A stretch of DNA of 58,702 nucleotides from Rhodobacter sp. (GCA_022824145.1 JAJEAY010000105.1:1-58702); one strand, 5' to 3'. Positions 16,994 through 28,355 are shown, counted from the first letter of the stretch. Numbers and translations are program-made. The notes: generated from the sequence alone by a model not told the origin.

Positions 16994-17370
16994 CACACCA
17001 CATCACGGTTGTGGGAAAGGATCCTGACGACAGCGCCTACGGAGTCTGGTTTCTGGATGTCCCCAGATGCCTTTCGGCAGCGGACGAAAAAGAGGAATTC
17101 CTCACAATGGTCAGCGAGGCGCTGAAGGTGCATCTTCACGGCGGGGAATTGCCTGCCGCGCGTCCGCCTCCGGAAATCCTTCAGATTGATGAGGTGCGCG
17201 AAGACCTTGCGCATGGAGACTTTCTCATTTCGGCGGCGCATCTGCCTGCTGGATAACTCAGGGAGCGTGTCACTGTCGCTGGAGATGCGGACGTGTTCTG
17301 CACAACCGGCGTTACGGAAGAACGTGCAGGCTTGCACGTTCCGCCATTCTATTGCAGACGACTCGTAGCG
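16990..17370 (+). pseudogene. hicB: hicB antitoxin, N-terminal domain intact, C-terminal DNA-binding part frameshifted
   Basis: The first 88 codons (16990-17256) encode the HicB partial-RNase-H-like fold: DSAYGVWFLDVPRCLSAAD, then EALKVHLHGG and VREDLAHGDFLIS. This closely follows the HicB pattern DSAYGVxFPDxPGCFSAxD. The frame then stops. The expected C-terminal ribbon-helix-helix is still legible in other frames: LLDNSGSVSLSLE in the +1 frame, and later RLARSAILLQTTR (compare LTRSAFLASAAR) in the third frame up to about 17370. The antitoxin therefore seems to have lost its DNA-binding part by two frameshifts. The short protein could still be made and could bind a HicA toxin from elsewhere. 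RBS AAGGAG lies directly upstream. Confidence 0.6.
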
Positions 17371-17862
17371 TGACAGTCGGGAGATCATTCGCGCAAGAGG
17401 ACGTTGGGAGACGTGGTCATTGGCAACAACTTCGATACGTAGTAGAGATCTCGGCTTCGCTCTTAAGCATTGTCGGTAAGAACCGGGCATGAACTCAAAC
17501 AAAGCTTCGGTCCAATGCCGGTTGATCAATTTCCGGTACAATTGCGCAGGTATCGAAACGACATGAGCAAGACCGTTGGTTATCCCGACACCCGGGACTG
17601 TCGGAACCAGAAAATCGTTTTGCTGGCAATTCCGCGCCGAAGGTGCAATCTGGAAGCGCATGGTCAGTCGGCCCTCGCGGCCTCGTTCAACGAGATTAGT
17701 CAAAACTAGAATTTCTACTAATCTTGAGTTTATTCGGGCCAGTTGTCCGAATTGTTGCCCATACTCGGGACGGAAGATCGGCTTCCGCTAAAATGACAGT
17801 GGACAGACAACGAATAATTCTATAGCATTTCCGCGATAGATCAGTTCGGTGCAAGGTGTGAA
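17371..17862. other. Gap with no gene recognised
   Basis: About 490 bases between the hicB remnant and the nuclease-like gene. The composition becomes more AT-rich towards 17700-17860. No open frame with recognisable content on either strand; the final part should contain the promoter of the next gene. Confidence 0.45.
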
Positions 17863-18297
17863 ATGGACACTACATACGAGGATATCGTTGCAGCGTGGCT
17901 TGTTGCAGATGGGCGAACGCTGATTGCGCCTCAGTACCCGTTGCGCATTGGGGAGCCGTCTGCGAGCGAGCCTGTGCGATGGCCTGACATTCTCGCGGTT
18001 CGGCCAAAGGAAAAGCATGTATTAATTTGTGAAGTAACCTGGTCCAAAGATTGGTCACGCCTTCGCAAAAAAATCGCTGTATATCGTGATCATGTCGACA
18101 ATATCCGAGCATCCCTTGAGAATTGGCTGGGTGTTGGGGACGAAGCCTGGCAACTATCCCTCAGGTATTTCGTCCCCGACGCCGACGTGATAAAGATTGA
18201 AGAGTCAATCGATCCCGACGACCGACTTCCTGTCAAATTTACTCCATTGGAAAGCATAAAGCCATGGACCTACACTTGGGGTTTTCGAGAGACTTAG
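17863..18297 (+). CDS. Hypothetical protein with PD-(D/E)XK-nuclease-like motif order
   Basis: A 144-residue protein I cannot assign to a family. The arrangement is suggestive of a restriction-endonuclease-like fold: an N-terminal helix with a glutamate (E6 in YEDIVAAWL), then WPDILAV (D42) and, 15 residues later, a beta strand LICEVTW (E57). The lysine of the classical ExK is replaced by threonine (EVT), so activity is doubtful. The C-terminus is rich in aromatics (WTYTWGF). The ATG at 17863 has AAGGTG upstream. It is more AT-rich than the neighbouring housekeeping genes and stands alone next to a decayed hicAB, so it was probably acquired. Confidence 0.55.
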   Translation: MDTTYEDIVAAWLVADGRTLIAPQYPLRIGEPSASEPVRWPDILAVRPKEKHVLICEVTWSKDWSRLRKKIAVYRDHVDNIRASLENWLGVGDEAWQLSLRYFVPDADVIKIEESIDPDDRLPVKFTPLESIKPWTYTWGFRET

Positions 18298-18566
18298 CTA
18301 ACGAAATTTGATGCACATCAACAGCATAAACCTACAGAGCCAAGGTCGGTGCACTGAATTATAAAAGGCCAGTATGCTGATTAATTTGCGGCTCGTCGGT
18401 TCGAAGGGGGTCGGCGAATTGACTGCCGATGTTACTATAGTGTTTTCGCTCGGCATCATTTCTCGTTTCCTGAGGTGCATGAGTCAGTGCCGAATCGTGT
18501 AAAAGGCACGTGACATTGAGGACTCTGAAAAAAACAATGGGCCGACGCGGAATAGGTGGGTTCAGT

Positions 18567-18614
18567 CTGACAGAACTTTCTTGAATCAATCAGCGTCTGA
18601 AGGGATTCTGTCAG
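18567..18614. promoter_or_regulatory. Nine-base inverted repeat upstream of soxB
   Basis: CTGACAGAA (18567-18575) and TTCTGTCAG (18606-18614) are exact complements 30 bases apart. The right arm abuts the compact dyad at 18614-18629. It could be two half-sites bridged by a regulator or a stem with a large loop. A control role is inferred from symmetry and position. Confidence 0.35.
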
Positions 18615-18629
18615 TGTGGATTTCCACAC
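18614..18629. promoter_or_regulatory. Compact palindrome upstream of soxB
   Basis: GTGTGGA-TT-TCCACAC, a perfect 7-base dyad with a 2-base centre, lies about 160 bases before the soxB start. The size and symmetry fit a dimeric repressor or activator site for the sarcosine oxidase operon. No regulator gene is adjacent, so the binding protein would be encoded elsewhere. Confidence 0.4.
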
Positions 18630-18789
18630 GTCAATTGAGGCGGTTTCTTTTGCCGACGTCAGACCCGGCTGGGTTTGACGAATGCCGCCAGATCATTTTG
18701 CGCGGACACCTCAGCCGAAAAACGTGATTGCACTGGAAAGCATCTGCGGGTTTGTTTATGCCCAACAGAATGTCGTCCTGGGGAACGCC

Positions 18790-20043
18790 GTGGGCTATTC
18801 GGCTTGGAGAATACTGAAAGAAGGCCTCACCGGAAACTCCGGCTGGAAGCCGGTGTGGCGCGACCCGGACCCCAAACCGGAATACGATGTCGTGCTGATC
18901 GGCGGCGGCGGTCACGGACTCTCCACCGCTTACTACCTCGCCAGGAACCATGGAATTACCAACGTCGCCGTGCTGGAGAAAGGATATCTCGGTGGAGGAA
19001 ACATCGGCCGGAACACAACCATTGTGCGGGCGAATTACTTCCTCCCGGGCAATTCGGAATTCTACAGCCATTCCCTGAAGCTATGGGAGGGTTTGGAGCA
19101 GGAGCTGAATTACAACGTAATGATGTCGCAGCGGGGCGTATTGATGCTCTGCCATTCGGATGGCCAGCGGGATGCGTTCGCCCGGCGAGGAAACGCGATC
19201 CGGAATCAGGGGGACGATGCGGAACTGATGAGCACCGAAGAGGTGCGGCGGCTGATGCCATACCTCAACTTCGACAGTCCGCGGTTCCCGATCTACGGCG
19301 GACTCATGCAGTGGCGCGGCGGAACCGCAAGGCATGACGCAGTGGCCTGGGGCTATGCGCGGGGCGCTGATCGGCGAGGCGTAGACCTGATCCAGAACTG
19401 TGAGGTAACCGGAATTGACGTGCGGAACGGTCGTGTCACCGGGGTGCAGACCGTAAGGGGTGAGATCAGGGCAAAGAAGGTCGGCATTGTGGTCGCAGGC
19501 AGATCAGGGCAGGTGGCTGCCATGGCGGGAATGCGTCTGCCGATCGAAAGCCATGTGCTGCAGGCATTTGTGACGGAAGGGCTGAAGCCGGTCATCCACC
19601 ATGTCGTCAGCTTCGGTATGGGACATTTTTACATCAGCCAGTCCGACAAGGGTGGATTGGTGTTTGGCGGTGACCTCGACATGTATCCGTCATACGCGCA
19701 GCGTGGCAACCTGCCCCAGGCAGAACATGTCATGGAAGCCGCAATGACGTTGATGCCAATGATCGGGCAGGCTCGGCTGCTTAGGTCGTGGGGAGGGATC
19801 ATGGATATGACGCCGGACGGTTCGCCGATCATCGACAGGACCGGAATAGACGGGCTCTATTTTGACGGCGGCTGGTGCTACGGTGGATTCAAGGCCGTTC
19901 CGGCGAGCGGCTTTGCGTTCGCTCACCTGATCGCAACCGACCGACCGTATGAAACAGCGGAGGAGTATCGGTTTGACCGGTTCCGCACCGGCGTGAACCT
20001 TTTGGATGAGGAAGGGACAGGTGCGCAGCACAACCTGCATTGA
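18790..20043 (+). CDS. soxB: Sarcosine oxidase beta subunit
   Basis: Beta subunit of heterotetrameric sarcosine oxidase, which oxidatively demethylates N-methylglycine to glycine with O2, making H2O2 and passing the one-carbon unit to tetrahydrofolate. The protein shows the conserved SoxB opening YSAWRILKEGLTGNSGWKP, the FAD-binding VVLIGGGGHGLSTAYYLA and NIGRNTTIVRANYFLPGN. GGTARHDAVAWG contains H182, the likely covalent FMN attachment histidine of the family. I place the start at GTG 18790, preceded by GGGGAAC, because it gives 417 residues, the usual length. The frame is open to 18682, but those 36 codons are unlike SoxB. First gene of soxBDAG. Confidence 0.93.
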   Translation: MGYSAWRILKEGLTGNSGWKPVWRDPDPKPEYDVVLIGGGGHGLSTAYYLARNHGITNVAVLEKGYLGGGNIGRNTTIVRANYFLPGNSEFYSHSLKLWEGLEQELNYNVMMSQRGVLMLCHSDGQRDAFARRGNAIRNQGDDAELMSTEEVRRLMPYLNFDSPRFPIYGGLMQWRGGTARHDAVAWGYARGADRRGVDLIQNCEVTGIDVRNGRVTGVQTVRGEIRAKKVGIVVAGRSGQVAAMAGMRLPIESHVLQAFVTEGLKPVIHHVVSFGMGHFYISQSDKGGLVFGGDLDMYPSYAQRGNLPQAEHVMEAAMTLMPMIGQARLLRSWGGIMDMTPDGSPIIDRTGIDGLYFDGGWCYGGFKAVPASGFAFAHLIATDRPYETAEEYRFDRFRTGVNLLDEEGTGAQHNLH

Positions 20044-20199
20044 TCGCCCATGCCCCAGGGCCATGGATGTCGCCTCAATCCCGCGACCAAGGTGCGCGGC
20101 GAACGTTGATGCCGGAAGAATGGATCCGGCAATTCGTCCGGAACGGCTGTCACAGTCCCTCTGGGCAGATGGTCTCGTTGGCTTGGTAGGAGCGGACTG

Positions 20200-20463
20200 A
20201 TGCGGTTGCCATGTCCGGTCTGCGGTGAACGGGATCTCCGGGAGTTCACCTGCAAAGGCGCCGCCGACGCGCTACACCGGCCGGATCCTGATGCTGGAAT
20301 GGACGTGTGGGACAGCTACATGCATCTGCGCGACAATCCGGCAGGAACAGCGAAGGAACTCTGGTTTCACCGCGCTGGCTGCTTTGCCTGGCTCGTGGTG
20401 ACGCGCAATACGGTCACGCACGAGGTGATCGGCGCGGAACTGGCGTCGGAGGCTCGGAAATGA
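20200..20463 (+). CDS. soxD: Sarcosine oxidase delta subunit
   Basis: The 87-residue zinc-binding small subunit. Its N-terminus has the family motif CPVCGERDLREF, and the middle has WDSYMHLRDNPAG and ELWFHRAGCFAWL, with the His and Cys that complete the zinc site. It is structural and helps assemble the alpha-beta interface. The 156 bases between soxB and this gene are longer than usual for the operon and contain no gene. Its stop overlaps the soxA start (ATGA), so the two are translationally coupled. Confidence 0.93.
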   Translation: MRLPCPVCGERDLREFTCKGAADALHRPDPDAGMDVWDSYMHLRDNPAGTAKELWFHRAGCFAWLVVTRNTVTHEVIGAELASEARK

Positions 20464-23390
20464 GGCTGGCTGGCGCTGGATTGATCGACCGCAGCGTGCC
20501 GGTGCCGTTCCAGTTCGACGGGCGGCCGCTTGAAGGTTTCCGCGGCGACACCCTGGCGTCGGCCCTCCTGGCAAACGGTGTGCGCACGGTGGCGCGGTCG
20601 TTCAAGTACCATCGACCACGAGGAATTCTCACGGCGGGAAGCGAGGAACCCAATGCGCTGGTGTCGGTCCGCCGCGCGTCGGTCCGGACTCCGAATGTCC
20701 AAGCAACGGTACAGGAGCTGTACGAAGGGTTGGACGCGCACAGCCAGAACGCGTGGCCAACACTGAACTTCGACATCCATGCGGTAAGCGATTTTCTCGC
20801 ACCGTTTCTCGGAGCCGGATTCTACTACAAGACTTTCATGTGGCCGAAATCGTTCTGGGAACGGATTTACGAACCGGCGATCCGCAGGGCGGCGGGGCTT
20901 GGCGCACTGTCGGAGAATGCTGATCCCTCGCGCTATGGAACGGCGTTCGCTCATTGCGATCTGCTCGTGATCGGCGGAGGGCCGACCGGACTGGTCTCCG
21001 CGCTTGCCGCGGCACGGGCAGGCGTGGATGTGATCCTGGCGGATGACGACAGCCGTTTCGGCGGGCGGCTGCTGGGGGAGTGCGAGGAGGTTGGCGGCAG
21101 GTCGGGCCATCTGTGGGTCGACTCGGTGATTGAGGAACTGACGTCCATGGACAATGTGCGCCTGATGCCGCGCACGACTGTGACAGGAGCCTATGACCAA
21201 GGGACTTACGGCGCATTGGAACGGGTGGCGCGGCATGTCGCTGATCCGGGACAGGCTCCTTTGGAGACCTTCTGGCGGATTGTCGCGAAGCGCGCCGTAT
21301 TGGCCGCGGGCGCCCATGAGCGCCCGATCGCGTTCCCGATGAACGACCGTCCGGGAGTAATGCTGGCGGGTGCGGTGCGAACATACGCGAACCGATTCGG
21401 AGTCAGCGCTGGAGCGAGGATTGCGGTTTTTGGCAACAATGACGATGCGTTCCGTACTGCCCGGGATCTGTCAGCCGCAGGTGTCGAAATCTCCGCCTTC
21501 ATCGACAGCCGCCCGGATTCAACGGTCGATGGCGGGTTTCCGATTCATCGCGGAGCGCAGGTCATCAATTCATCAGGGCGCCTTGGTGTCAAAAGGATCA
21601 CGGTCTCGGGGGCGGCTGGAACCCACGATATTGAATGCGACTGTCTCGCTGTCTCCGGCGGCTGGAACCCAGCCGTTCACCTGACGTGCCACACGGGAAG
21701 CAAGCCGGTCTGGCAGGAAGACATCGCCGCATTCGTGCCAGCCGAAGGGGCGGTGCCGGGATTGGTTCCCGCTGGCGCCGCCAGGGGCGTGTTTTCCACG
21801 GCGGGCTGCCTCGCCGATGGCTACCGAGCCGCCGCGGAGGCGCTGCAGACGTTCGGGAAACAGGCGGCTCCGATGGATATGCCCGACGCAGAGGACACTG
21901 AAGCGTCCATCAGCCCGCTCTGGCTTGTCGAAGGCAATAGCCGTGCCTGGCTGGATATGCAGAACGACGTGACAGCCAAAGACATCGGTCTCGCCTCCCA
22001 GGAAGGCTTCCAGTCGGTAGAGCACATGAAGCGCTACAGTACCCAGGGCATGACCGTCGACCAAGGAAAGACCTCGAATGTCACGGCATTGGCGATACTG
22101 GCGGAAATGACCGGCCGCAGTATCGAAGACACCGGCACGACTGTTTTCCGTCCGCCATATACCCCGATCACAATTTCGGCGATGGGAGCCGGAGGAATTG
22201 GACGGGGATTCGCACCTGAACGCCTAACGACTTCGCATTTGGCTTCGCACCAGCGGAGGGCGCCGATGGTCGAGGTCGGCCTGTGGTTCCGGCCAAGCTA
22301 TTTTCCAGCTCCGGGCGAGCGGACCTGGCGCGAATCATGCGACCGTGAGGTCGCCATGGTGCGTGAGGTAGTGGGCGTGGCGGACGTCTCTACCCTTGGC
22401 AAGATCGACATTCAGGGACCGGATGCAGGCAGGTTCCTCGATTTCGTCTATACGAACACGTTTTCCAAGCTCCAGGAGAGACGAGTCCGTTATGGTCTGA
22501 TGCTCAGGGAAGACGGATTTGTGATGGATGACGGTACCACCGCCCGTCTGGACGGCGGCAGGTGGCTTATGACGACCACAACGGCCGCAGCGGAACAGGT
22601 GATGGTTCATCTTGAATGGGTGAGGCAGGCGCTTATCCCGGATGCCGACGTCCGGTTCACCTCAGTCACCGAGCAGTGGGCTCAGTTCGCCGTGGCCGGA
22701 CCCAAGGCACGTGACGTTCTCGGTCTAGTGCTTGACGCCCCGCTGAACAGGGAAGATTGGCCATTCATGTCGTGCGGAGATGTTCAGGTGATGGGCATTG
22801 CTGGCAGACTGTTCCGAATCTCGTTTTCGGGTGAGGAGGGTTATGAGATTGCGATTCCGGCCCGCTACGGTGAGAGCCTGTTCCGCGCGCTTGTCGCCCA
22901 GGCGGAGGCAATGGGTGGCGGACCGTACGGAATGGAAGCGCTGAACGTGCTCCGGATCGAGAAAGGATTCATCACCCATGCCGAGATACATGGCCGTGTC
23001 ACAGCGGACGACATTGGTATGGGGCGAATGGTGAGCCGGAAGAAGGACTTTGTGGGGAGGACCATGAGCGAGCGGCCTGGCCTGTCGGGATCCGGCCGCG
23101 AGCAGCTTGTCGGGCTGCGTCCTGTTCAGCGGGACGGACGCCTGGCTGGAGGCGCCCATCTGTTCGCCAACGGAAACGAAGCGGTAAGCGCCCATTCCGA
23201 AGGCTACATCACCAGTGCCTGCCATTCAGCGACATTCGGCCATGATCTGGCACTGGGATTCCTGAAAGACGGCAGAAGCCGGCACGGAGACGTCGTGCGA
23301 ATGGTCGACCACCTAAGGGAAATGGAATCGATGTGCGAAGTCTGCGATCCCGTGTTCCATGATCCAGACGGAGGGCGGATGCGTGGCTAG
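20460..23390 (+). CDS. soxA: Sarcosine oxidase alpha subunit
   Basis: A 976-residue subunit. The first 100 residues (FQFDGRPLEGFRGDTLASAL, RSFKYHRPRGI) form the ferredoxin-like N-terminal domain. The next 400 are a FAD/NAD-type fold starting LLVIGGGPTGLVSALAAARAG. The C-terminal 380 are a GcvT-like aminomethyltransferase domain (RESCDREVAMVREVVGVADV, GPDAGRFLDFVYTN, EGYEIAIPARYGESLF) that binds tetrahydrofolate. The frame opens earlier (20307), but the ATG at 20460 overlapping the soxD stop starts exactly at the conserved N-terminus. The enzyme acts in the cytoplasm with the three other sox products, and channels the methylene group to folate. Confidence 0.94.
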   Translation: MRLAGAGLIDRSVPVPFQFDGRPLEGFRGDTLASALLANGVRTVARSFKYHRPRGILTAGSEEPNALVSVRRASVRTPNVQATVQELYEGLDAHSQNAWPTLNFDIHAVSDFLAPFLGAGFYYKTFMWPKSFWERIYEPAIRRAAGLGALSENADPSRYGTAFAHCDLLVIGGGPTGLVSALAAARAGVDVILADDDSRFGGRLLGECEEVGGRSGHLWVDSVIEELTSMDNVRLMPRTTVTGAYDQGTYGALERVARHVADPGQAPLETFWRIVAKRAVLAAGAHERPIAFPMNDRPGVMLAGAVRTYANRFGVSAGARIAVFGNNDDAFRTARDLSAAGVEISAFIDSRPDSTVDGGFPIHRGAQVINSSGRLGVKRITVSGAAGTHDIECDCLAVSGGWNPAVHLTCHTGSKPVWQEDIAAFVPAEGAVPGLVPAGAARGVFSTAGCLADGYRAAAEALQTFGKQAAPMDMPDAEDTEASISPLWLVEGNSRAWLDMQNDVTAKDIGLASQEGFQSVEHMKRYSTQGMTVDQGKTSNVTALAILAEMTGRSIEDTGTTVFRPPYTPITISAMGAGGIGRGFAPERLTTSHLASHQRRAPMVEVGLWFRPSYFPAPGERTWRESCDREVAMVREVVGVADVSTLGKIDIQGPDAGRFLDFVYTNTFSKLQERRVRYGLMLREDGFVMDDGTTARLDGGRWLMTTTTAAAEQVMVHLEWVRQALIPDADVRFTSVTEQWAQFAVAGPKARDVLGLVLDAPLNREDWPFMSCGDVQVMGIAGRLFRISFSGEEGYEIAIPARYGESLFRALVAQAEAMGGGPYGMEALNVLRIEKGFITHAEIHGRVTADDIGMGRMVSRKKDFVGRTMSERPGLSGSGREQLVGLRPVQRDGRLAGGAHLFANGNEAVSAHSEGYITSACHSATFGHDLALGFLKDGRSRHGDVVRMVDHLREMESMCEVCDPVFHDPDGGRMRG

Positions 23391-23925
23391 GCTGACCGCC
23401 AGATCTCCCTGCGCCGGCCTTGAACTGGCCAGTGTTGGAGGACGTGTGCTGAGTGAAGTCGACTATGGCGCCATCACGTCCGTTGCGCCGTTCAAGGGTC
23501 GCGAACGTGATGTGTCAGGAGCGCTCAAGGCAGCTATCGGCGCAGGCATTCCCGCGCCCAACAGGGTGATCGGCAAGTCCGGCGCACGGGTCGTCTGGTC
23601 AGGACTCGGCCAGGCGATGGTGCTGGGTCCGCCTGTGGCGCCGGAAGGAGCGGCAGTAACAGACCAGTCCGACGCCTGGGCATGCCTCGCGCTCAGCGGC
23701 CAAGGCTCCGCTGACGTCCTGTCTCGACTGACCCCACTGGATCTGCGGGACCGCCGTTTCAGGCGCGGCCATGCCGGGCGTTCACTGTTAGGACATGTGC
23801 CGTGCCTGTTCCTTCGGCCGGGCTCGGCACGATACGAGATGCTGGTGTTCCGGTCCATGGCCGGGACTGCGGTGCACGAGCTGGGTCGCGCCATGGAGGA
23901 CGCGGCCGCGCAAGTCACCCTTTGA
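23383..23925 (+). CDS. soxG: Sarcosine oxidase gamma subunit
   Basis: A 180-residue subunit related to the GcvT-type C-terminal fold, needed for the full alpha-beta-gamma-delta complex. Recognisable segments are LASVGGRVLSEVDYGAITSV, SGLGQAMVLGPP, SDAWACLALSGQGSADVLSRL and the end YEMLVFRSMAGTAVHELGRAME. The start is most likely the GTG at 23383 (MARLTARSP), which overlaps soxA by 8 bases and follows GGAGGGCGG. The next gene, dnaG, begins 31 bases after the stop with no terminator in between. Confidence 0.88.
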   Translation: MARLTARSPCAGLELASVGGRVLSEVDYGAITSVAPFKGRERDVSGALKAAIGAGIPAPNRVIGKSGARVVWSGLGQAMVLGPPVAPEGAAVTDQSDAWACLALSGQGSADVLSRLTPLDLRDRRFRRGHAGRSLLGHVPCLFLRPGSARYEMLVFRSMAGTAVHELGRAMEDAAAQVTL

Positions 23926-23956
23926 CTCGCGCCGCCCATGGGTCAATATTCGGCCC

Positions 23957-25894
23957 ATGGACCTTCCCGACGGATTCCTTGATGAACTCAATTCCCGCGT
24001 CTCGCTTGCGCAGGTAGCCGGCCGGAAAGTTGTCTGGGATCAAAGGAAATCCAACCAGGGAAAGGGCGACATGTGGGCGCCCTGTCCGTTCCATCAGGAA
24101 AAAACCCCTTCCTTTCATGTAGATGACCGGAAAGGTTTCTATTATTGCTTTGGCTGTCACGCCAAGGGCAATGCAATCACCTTTGTTCGTGAAACCGAGA
24201 ACGTGTCGTTCATCGAGGCCGTGGAAATCCTTGCCCGTGAGGTGGGTATGGAGATTCCCGCCCCCGATCCCAAAGCCAGGGAAAGGGCCAGCCGCCACGC
24301 CGACCTCGTGAAGGTCATGGAACAGGCAATCCAGCATTACCGGCTGCAGCTGAAAACCGCCGCGGCCGCTGAGGCACGGGATTATCTGGCGGGCCGTGGT
24401 CTTTCCGAGCGGGCGATCGAGCGTTGGGATATTGGATTCGCACCTGACAGGCGAAGAGGGCTGTACGAGCATCTGACTGGTAAATCAGTAGCTCCCGACC
24501 TGGTCGTCGCAGCCGGTCTTGCGGCAAAGCCCGATGACGGCGGCGCGCCATATGACCGGTTTCGCGGGCGAATCATCTTTCCGATCCGTGATGCAAGAGG
24601 CCGCGCCATTGCGCTGGGCGGCCGAGCAATGAGTTCTGAGGTCCGAGCCAAATACCTCAACTCGCCCGAAACGGAGCTGTTCAACAAGAGCCGCACGCTG
24701 TTCAATTTCGGTCCTGCGCGAGCCGCTGCGGGCAAGGACCAGCAGTTGATCGTCGCGGAAGGCTATATGGATGTGATTGCGCTTTCAGAGGCTGGTTTCA
24801 AGGCTGCGGTCGCACCGCTGGGCACGGCAGTCACCACAGAGCAGCTGGCGCATATATGGCGCATCTCGCCCGAACCGATCATTGCGCTTGATGGTGACAA
24901 TGCGGGCCTGAACGCGGCGATGCGGCTTGTGGACCTGGCGCTGCCGTCGCTTTCCGCAGAGAAAACTCTGCGTTTCTGCCTGATGCCTCCGGGGAAGGAT
25001 CCGGACGACGTGATCCGGGCGGGCGGCGCTGGGGCAATGCGGAAAGAGCTTGAAAAGACCCAGCCTCTGTTCGCGGTGCTTTGGCAGCGCGAGACAAAGG
25101 ACCAGATGCTCGACAGTCCGGAGCAAAGAGGGGCACTGGACAAGCGGCTGCGCGACGCGATCGGCCGGATCACCGATCCGACGCTGCGCCGCCATTACCT
25201 TCAGGAAGTCAAGGATCTGCTCTTCCGCATGAGGCAGCGGAAATCGTCGGGAAGCCAAAGGGGGCGTCGGGGACGGGCAGGGATTCCGGGCCAGGCATTG
25301 GAAAGCACGAAGAGGTCGTCCATTGTGACGGTTGGTTCAGAGGCTGTTCTGGAGTCACAGTTGCTGGCGACCGTCATCAGTTACCCGGAGGTTCTTCCCG
25401 ATATTCTGCCGGATATGGAGGCGGTCGAGTTCGCTGATCCGTTCCATCTGGCCATCTCGGACGCAATGATAAGCTTTGATGGGATGGCTTCGGAATTCAG
25501 GAATCATCTTGTGGACAGCGTGGGCGCCGAAGCACTTGAACAATTCCTTGCGCGACCCCACATAGCGCTATCGCCGCTTCTGGCGAAACAGTGTGATCTG
25601 GATTACGTTCGTTCGGTAGTCGCAGATACGTTGACAGTCGTAAGAACAAGGCGCGCGGCGGAATCCGAAGCGGTCGAGGCGCAGGAGAACCAGGACGGGT
25701 TGACGAGTGAGGTTGAGACCACGAGGCTAAAGAACGCCGCTGAAGCGCGGTTTCAGGCGGAGAGCGGATCGAAGGACGACAGGATTGAATACGACATCGC
25801 GCCTAGCGGCGCAAAGATGATCCGTGCCGAACGGAACGAGCTTGACCGTGCGATCGGTGATATTTCTTTCGCGAAGCCGGATCGGGCCCGTTGA
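23957..25894 (+). CDS. dnaG: DNA primase
   Basis: Primase of 645 residues that lays RNA primers for the replication fork. The N-terminal zinc finger is CPFHQEKTPSFHVDD and YYCFGCHAKG. The RNA-polymerase core follows, with the TOPRIM motifs IVAEGYMDVIAL and IIALDGDNAG. The C-terminal 200 residues form the helicase-binding domain (LESQLLATVISYPEVLPDIL). The frame is open far upstream inside soxG, but the ATG at 23957 starts MDLPDGFLDELNSR, the typical alphaproteobacterial N-terminus. rpoD follows 113 bases later, the classical dnaG-rpoD pair. The usual upstream partner is replaced here by the sox operon. Confidence 0.95.
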   Translation: MDLPDGFLDELNSRVSLAQVAGRKVVWDQRKSNQGKGDMWAPCPFHQEKTPSFHVDDRKGFYYCFGCHAKGNAITFVRETENVSFIEAVEILAREVGMEIPAPDPKARERASRHADLVKVMEQAIQHYRLQLKTAAAAEARDYLAGRGLSERAIERWDIGFAPDRRRGLYEHLTGKSVAPDLVVAAGLAAKPDDGGAPYDRFRGRIIFPIRDARGRAIALGGRAMSSEVRAKYLNSPETELFNKSRTLFNFGPARAAAGKDQQLIVAEGYMDVIALSEAGFKAAVAPLGTAVTTEQLAHIWRISPEPIIALDGDNAGLNAAMRLVDLALPSLSAEKTLRFCLMPPGKDPDDVIRAGGAGAMRKELEKTQPLFAVLWQRETKDQMLDSPEQRGALDKRLRDAIGRITDPTLRRHYLQEVKDLLFRMRQRKSSGSQRGRRGRAGIPGQALESTKRSSIVTVGSEAVLESQLLATVISYPEVLPDILPDMEAVEFADPFHLAISDAMISFDGMASEFRNHLVDSVGAEALEQFLARPHIALSPLLAKQCDLDYVRSVVADTLTVVRTRRAAESEAVEAQENQDGLTSEVETTRLKNAAEARFQAESGSKDDRIEYDIAPSGAKMIRAERNELDRAIGDISFAKPDRAR

Positions 25895-26007
25895 CGTTGC
25901 TGATTCATGGAAAATTCCGTTGACTCTTTCCGTTCGGCTGCGCGATTCGCTGATTCGCGCCATGTCTTTAGGGACTAGAGCCAGCGTGAAGCATTGAGGA
26001 GCGCCCC

Positions 26008-28164
<2,157 letters not shown>

Positions 28165-28316
28165 CATGTTTGGGAGCTGTGGCGTAAGACGCGGCCGCAT
28201 CGGTGCATTTGCGGCATCGGGCTTGGGTTCCGTTCCCTGACTGCGGGTCTGTCACTATGTTCCAGCAGCCACCCTGCAAGTGGGATCGACTGCAGAAATG
28301 GAGTAACCGGCTTTGG

Positions 28317-28332
28317 CCCGGAAAAGTCCGGG
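28317..28332. terminator. Short hairpin between rpoD and cobS
   Basis: CCCGGA (28317-28322) and TCCGGG (28327-28332) form a 6-base stem with an AAAG loop, in the gap between the convergent rpoD and cobS ends. There is no T-run, so a terminator role is weakly supported. Confidence 0.3.
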
Positions 28333-28355
28333 CAGATGACGGCGTGCCTTCGCGT

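Larger units (their letters stand above)
18298..18789. other. Upstream region of the sarcosine oxidase operon
   Basis: About 490 bases without a gene. The first 250 bases are AT-rich. Two inverted repeats at 18567-18629, listed separately, are the notable contents. A longer open frame from 18682 leads into soxB, but its first 36 codons do not resemble sarcosine oxidase. Confidence 0.5.

Noticed and set aside
20367-21317. 316-codon minus-strand frame inside soxA
   Set aside because: Antisense shadow of a certain gene.
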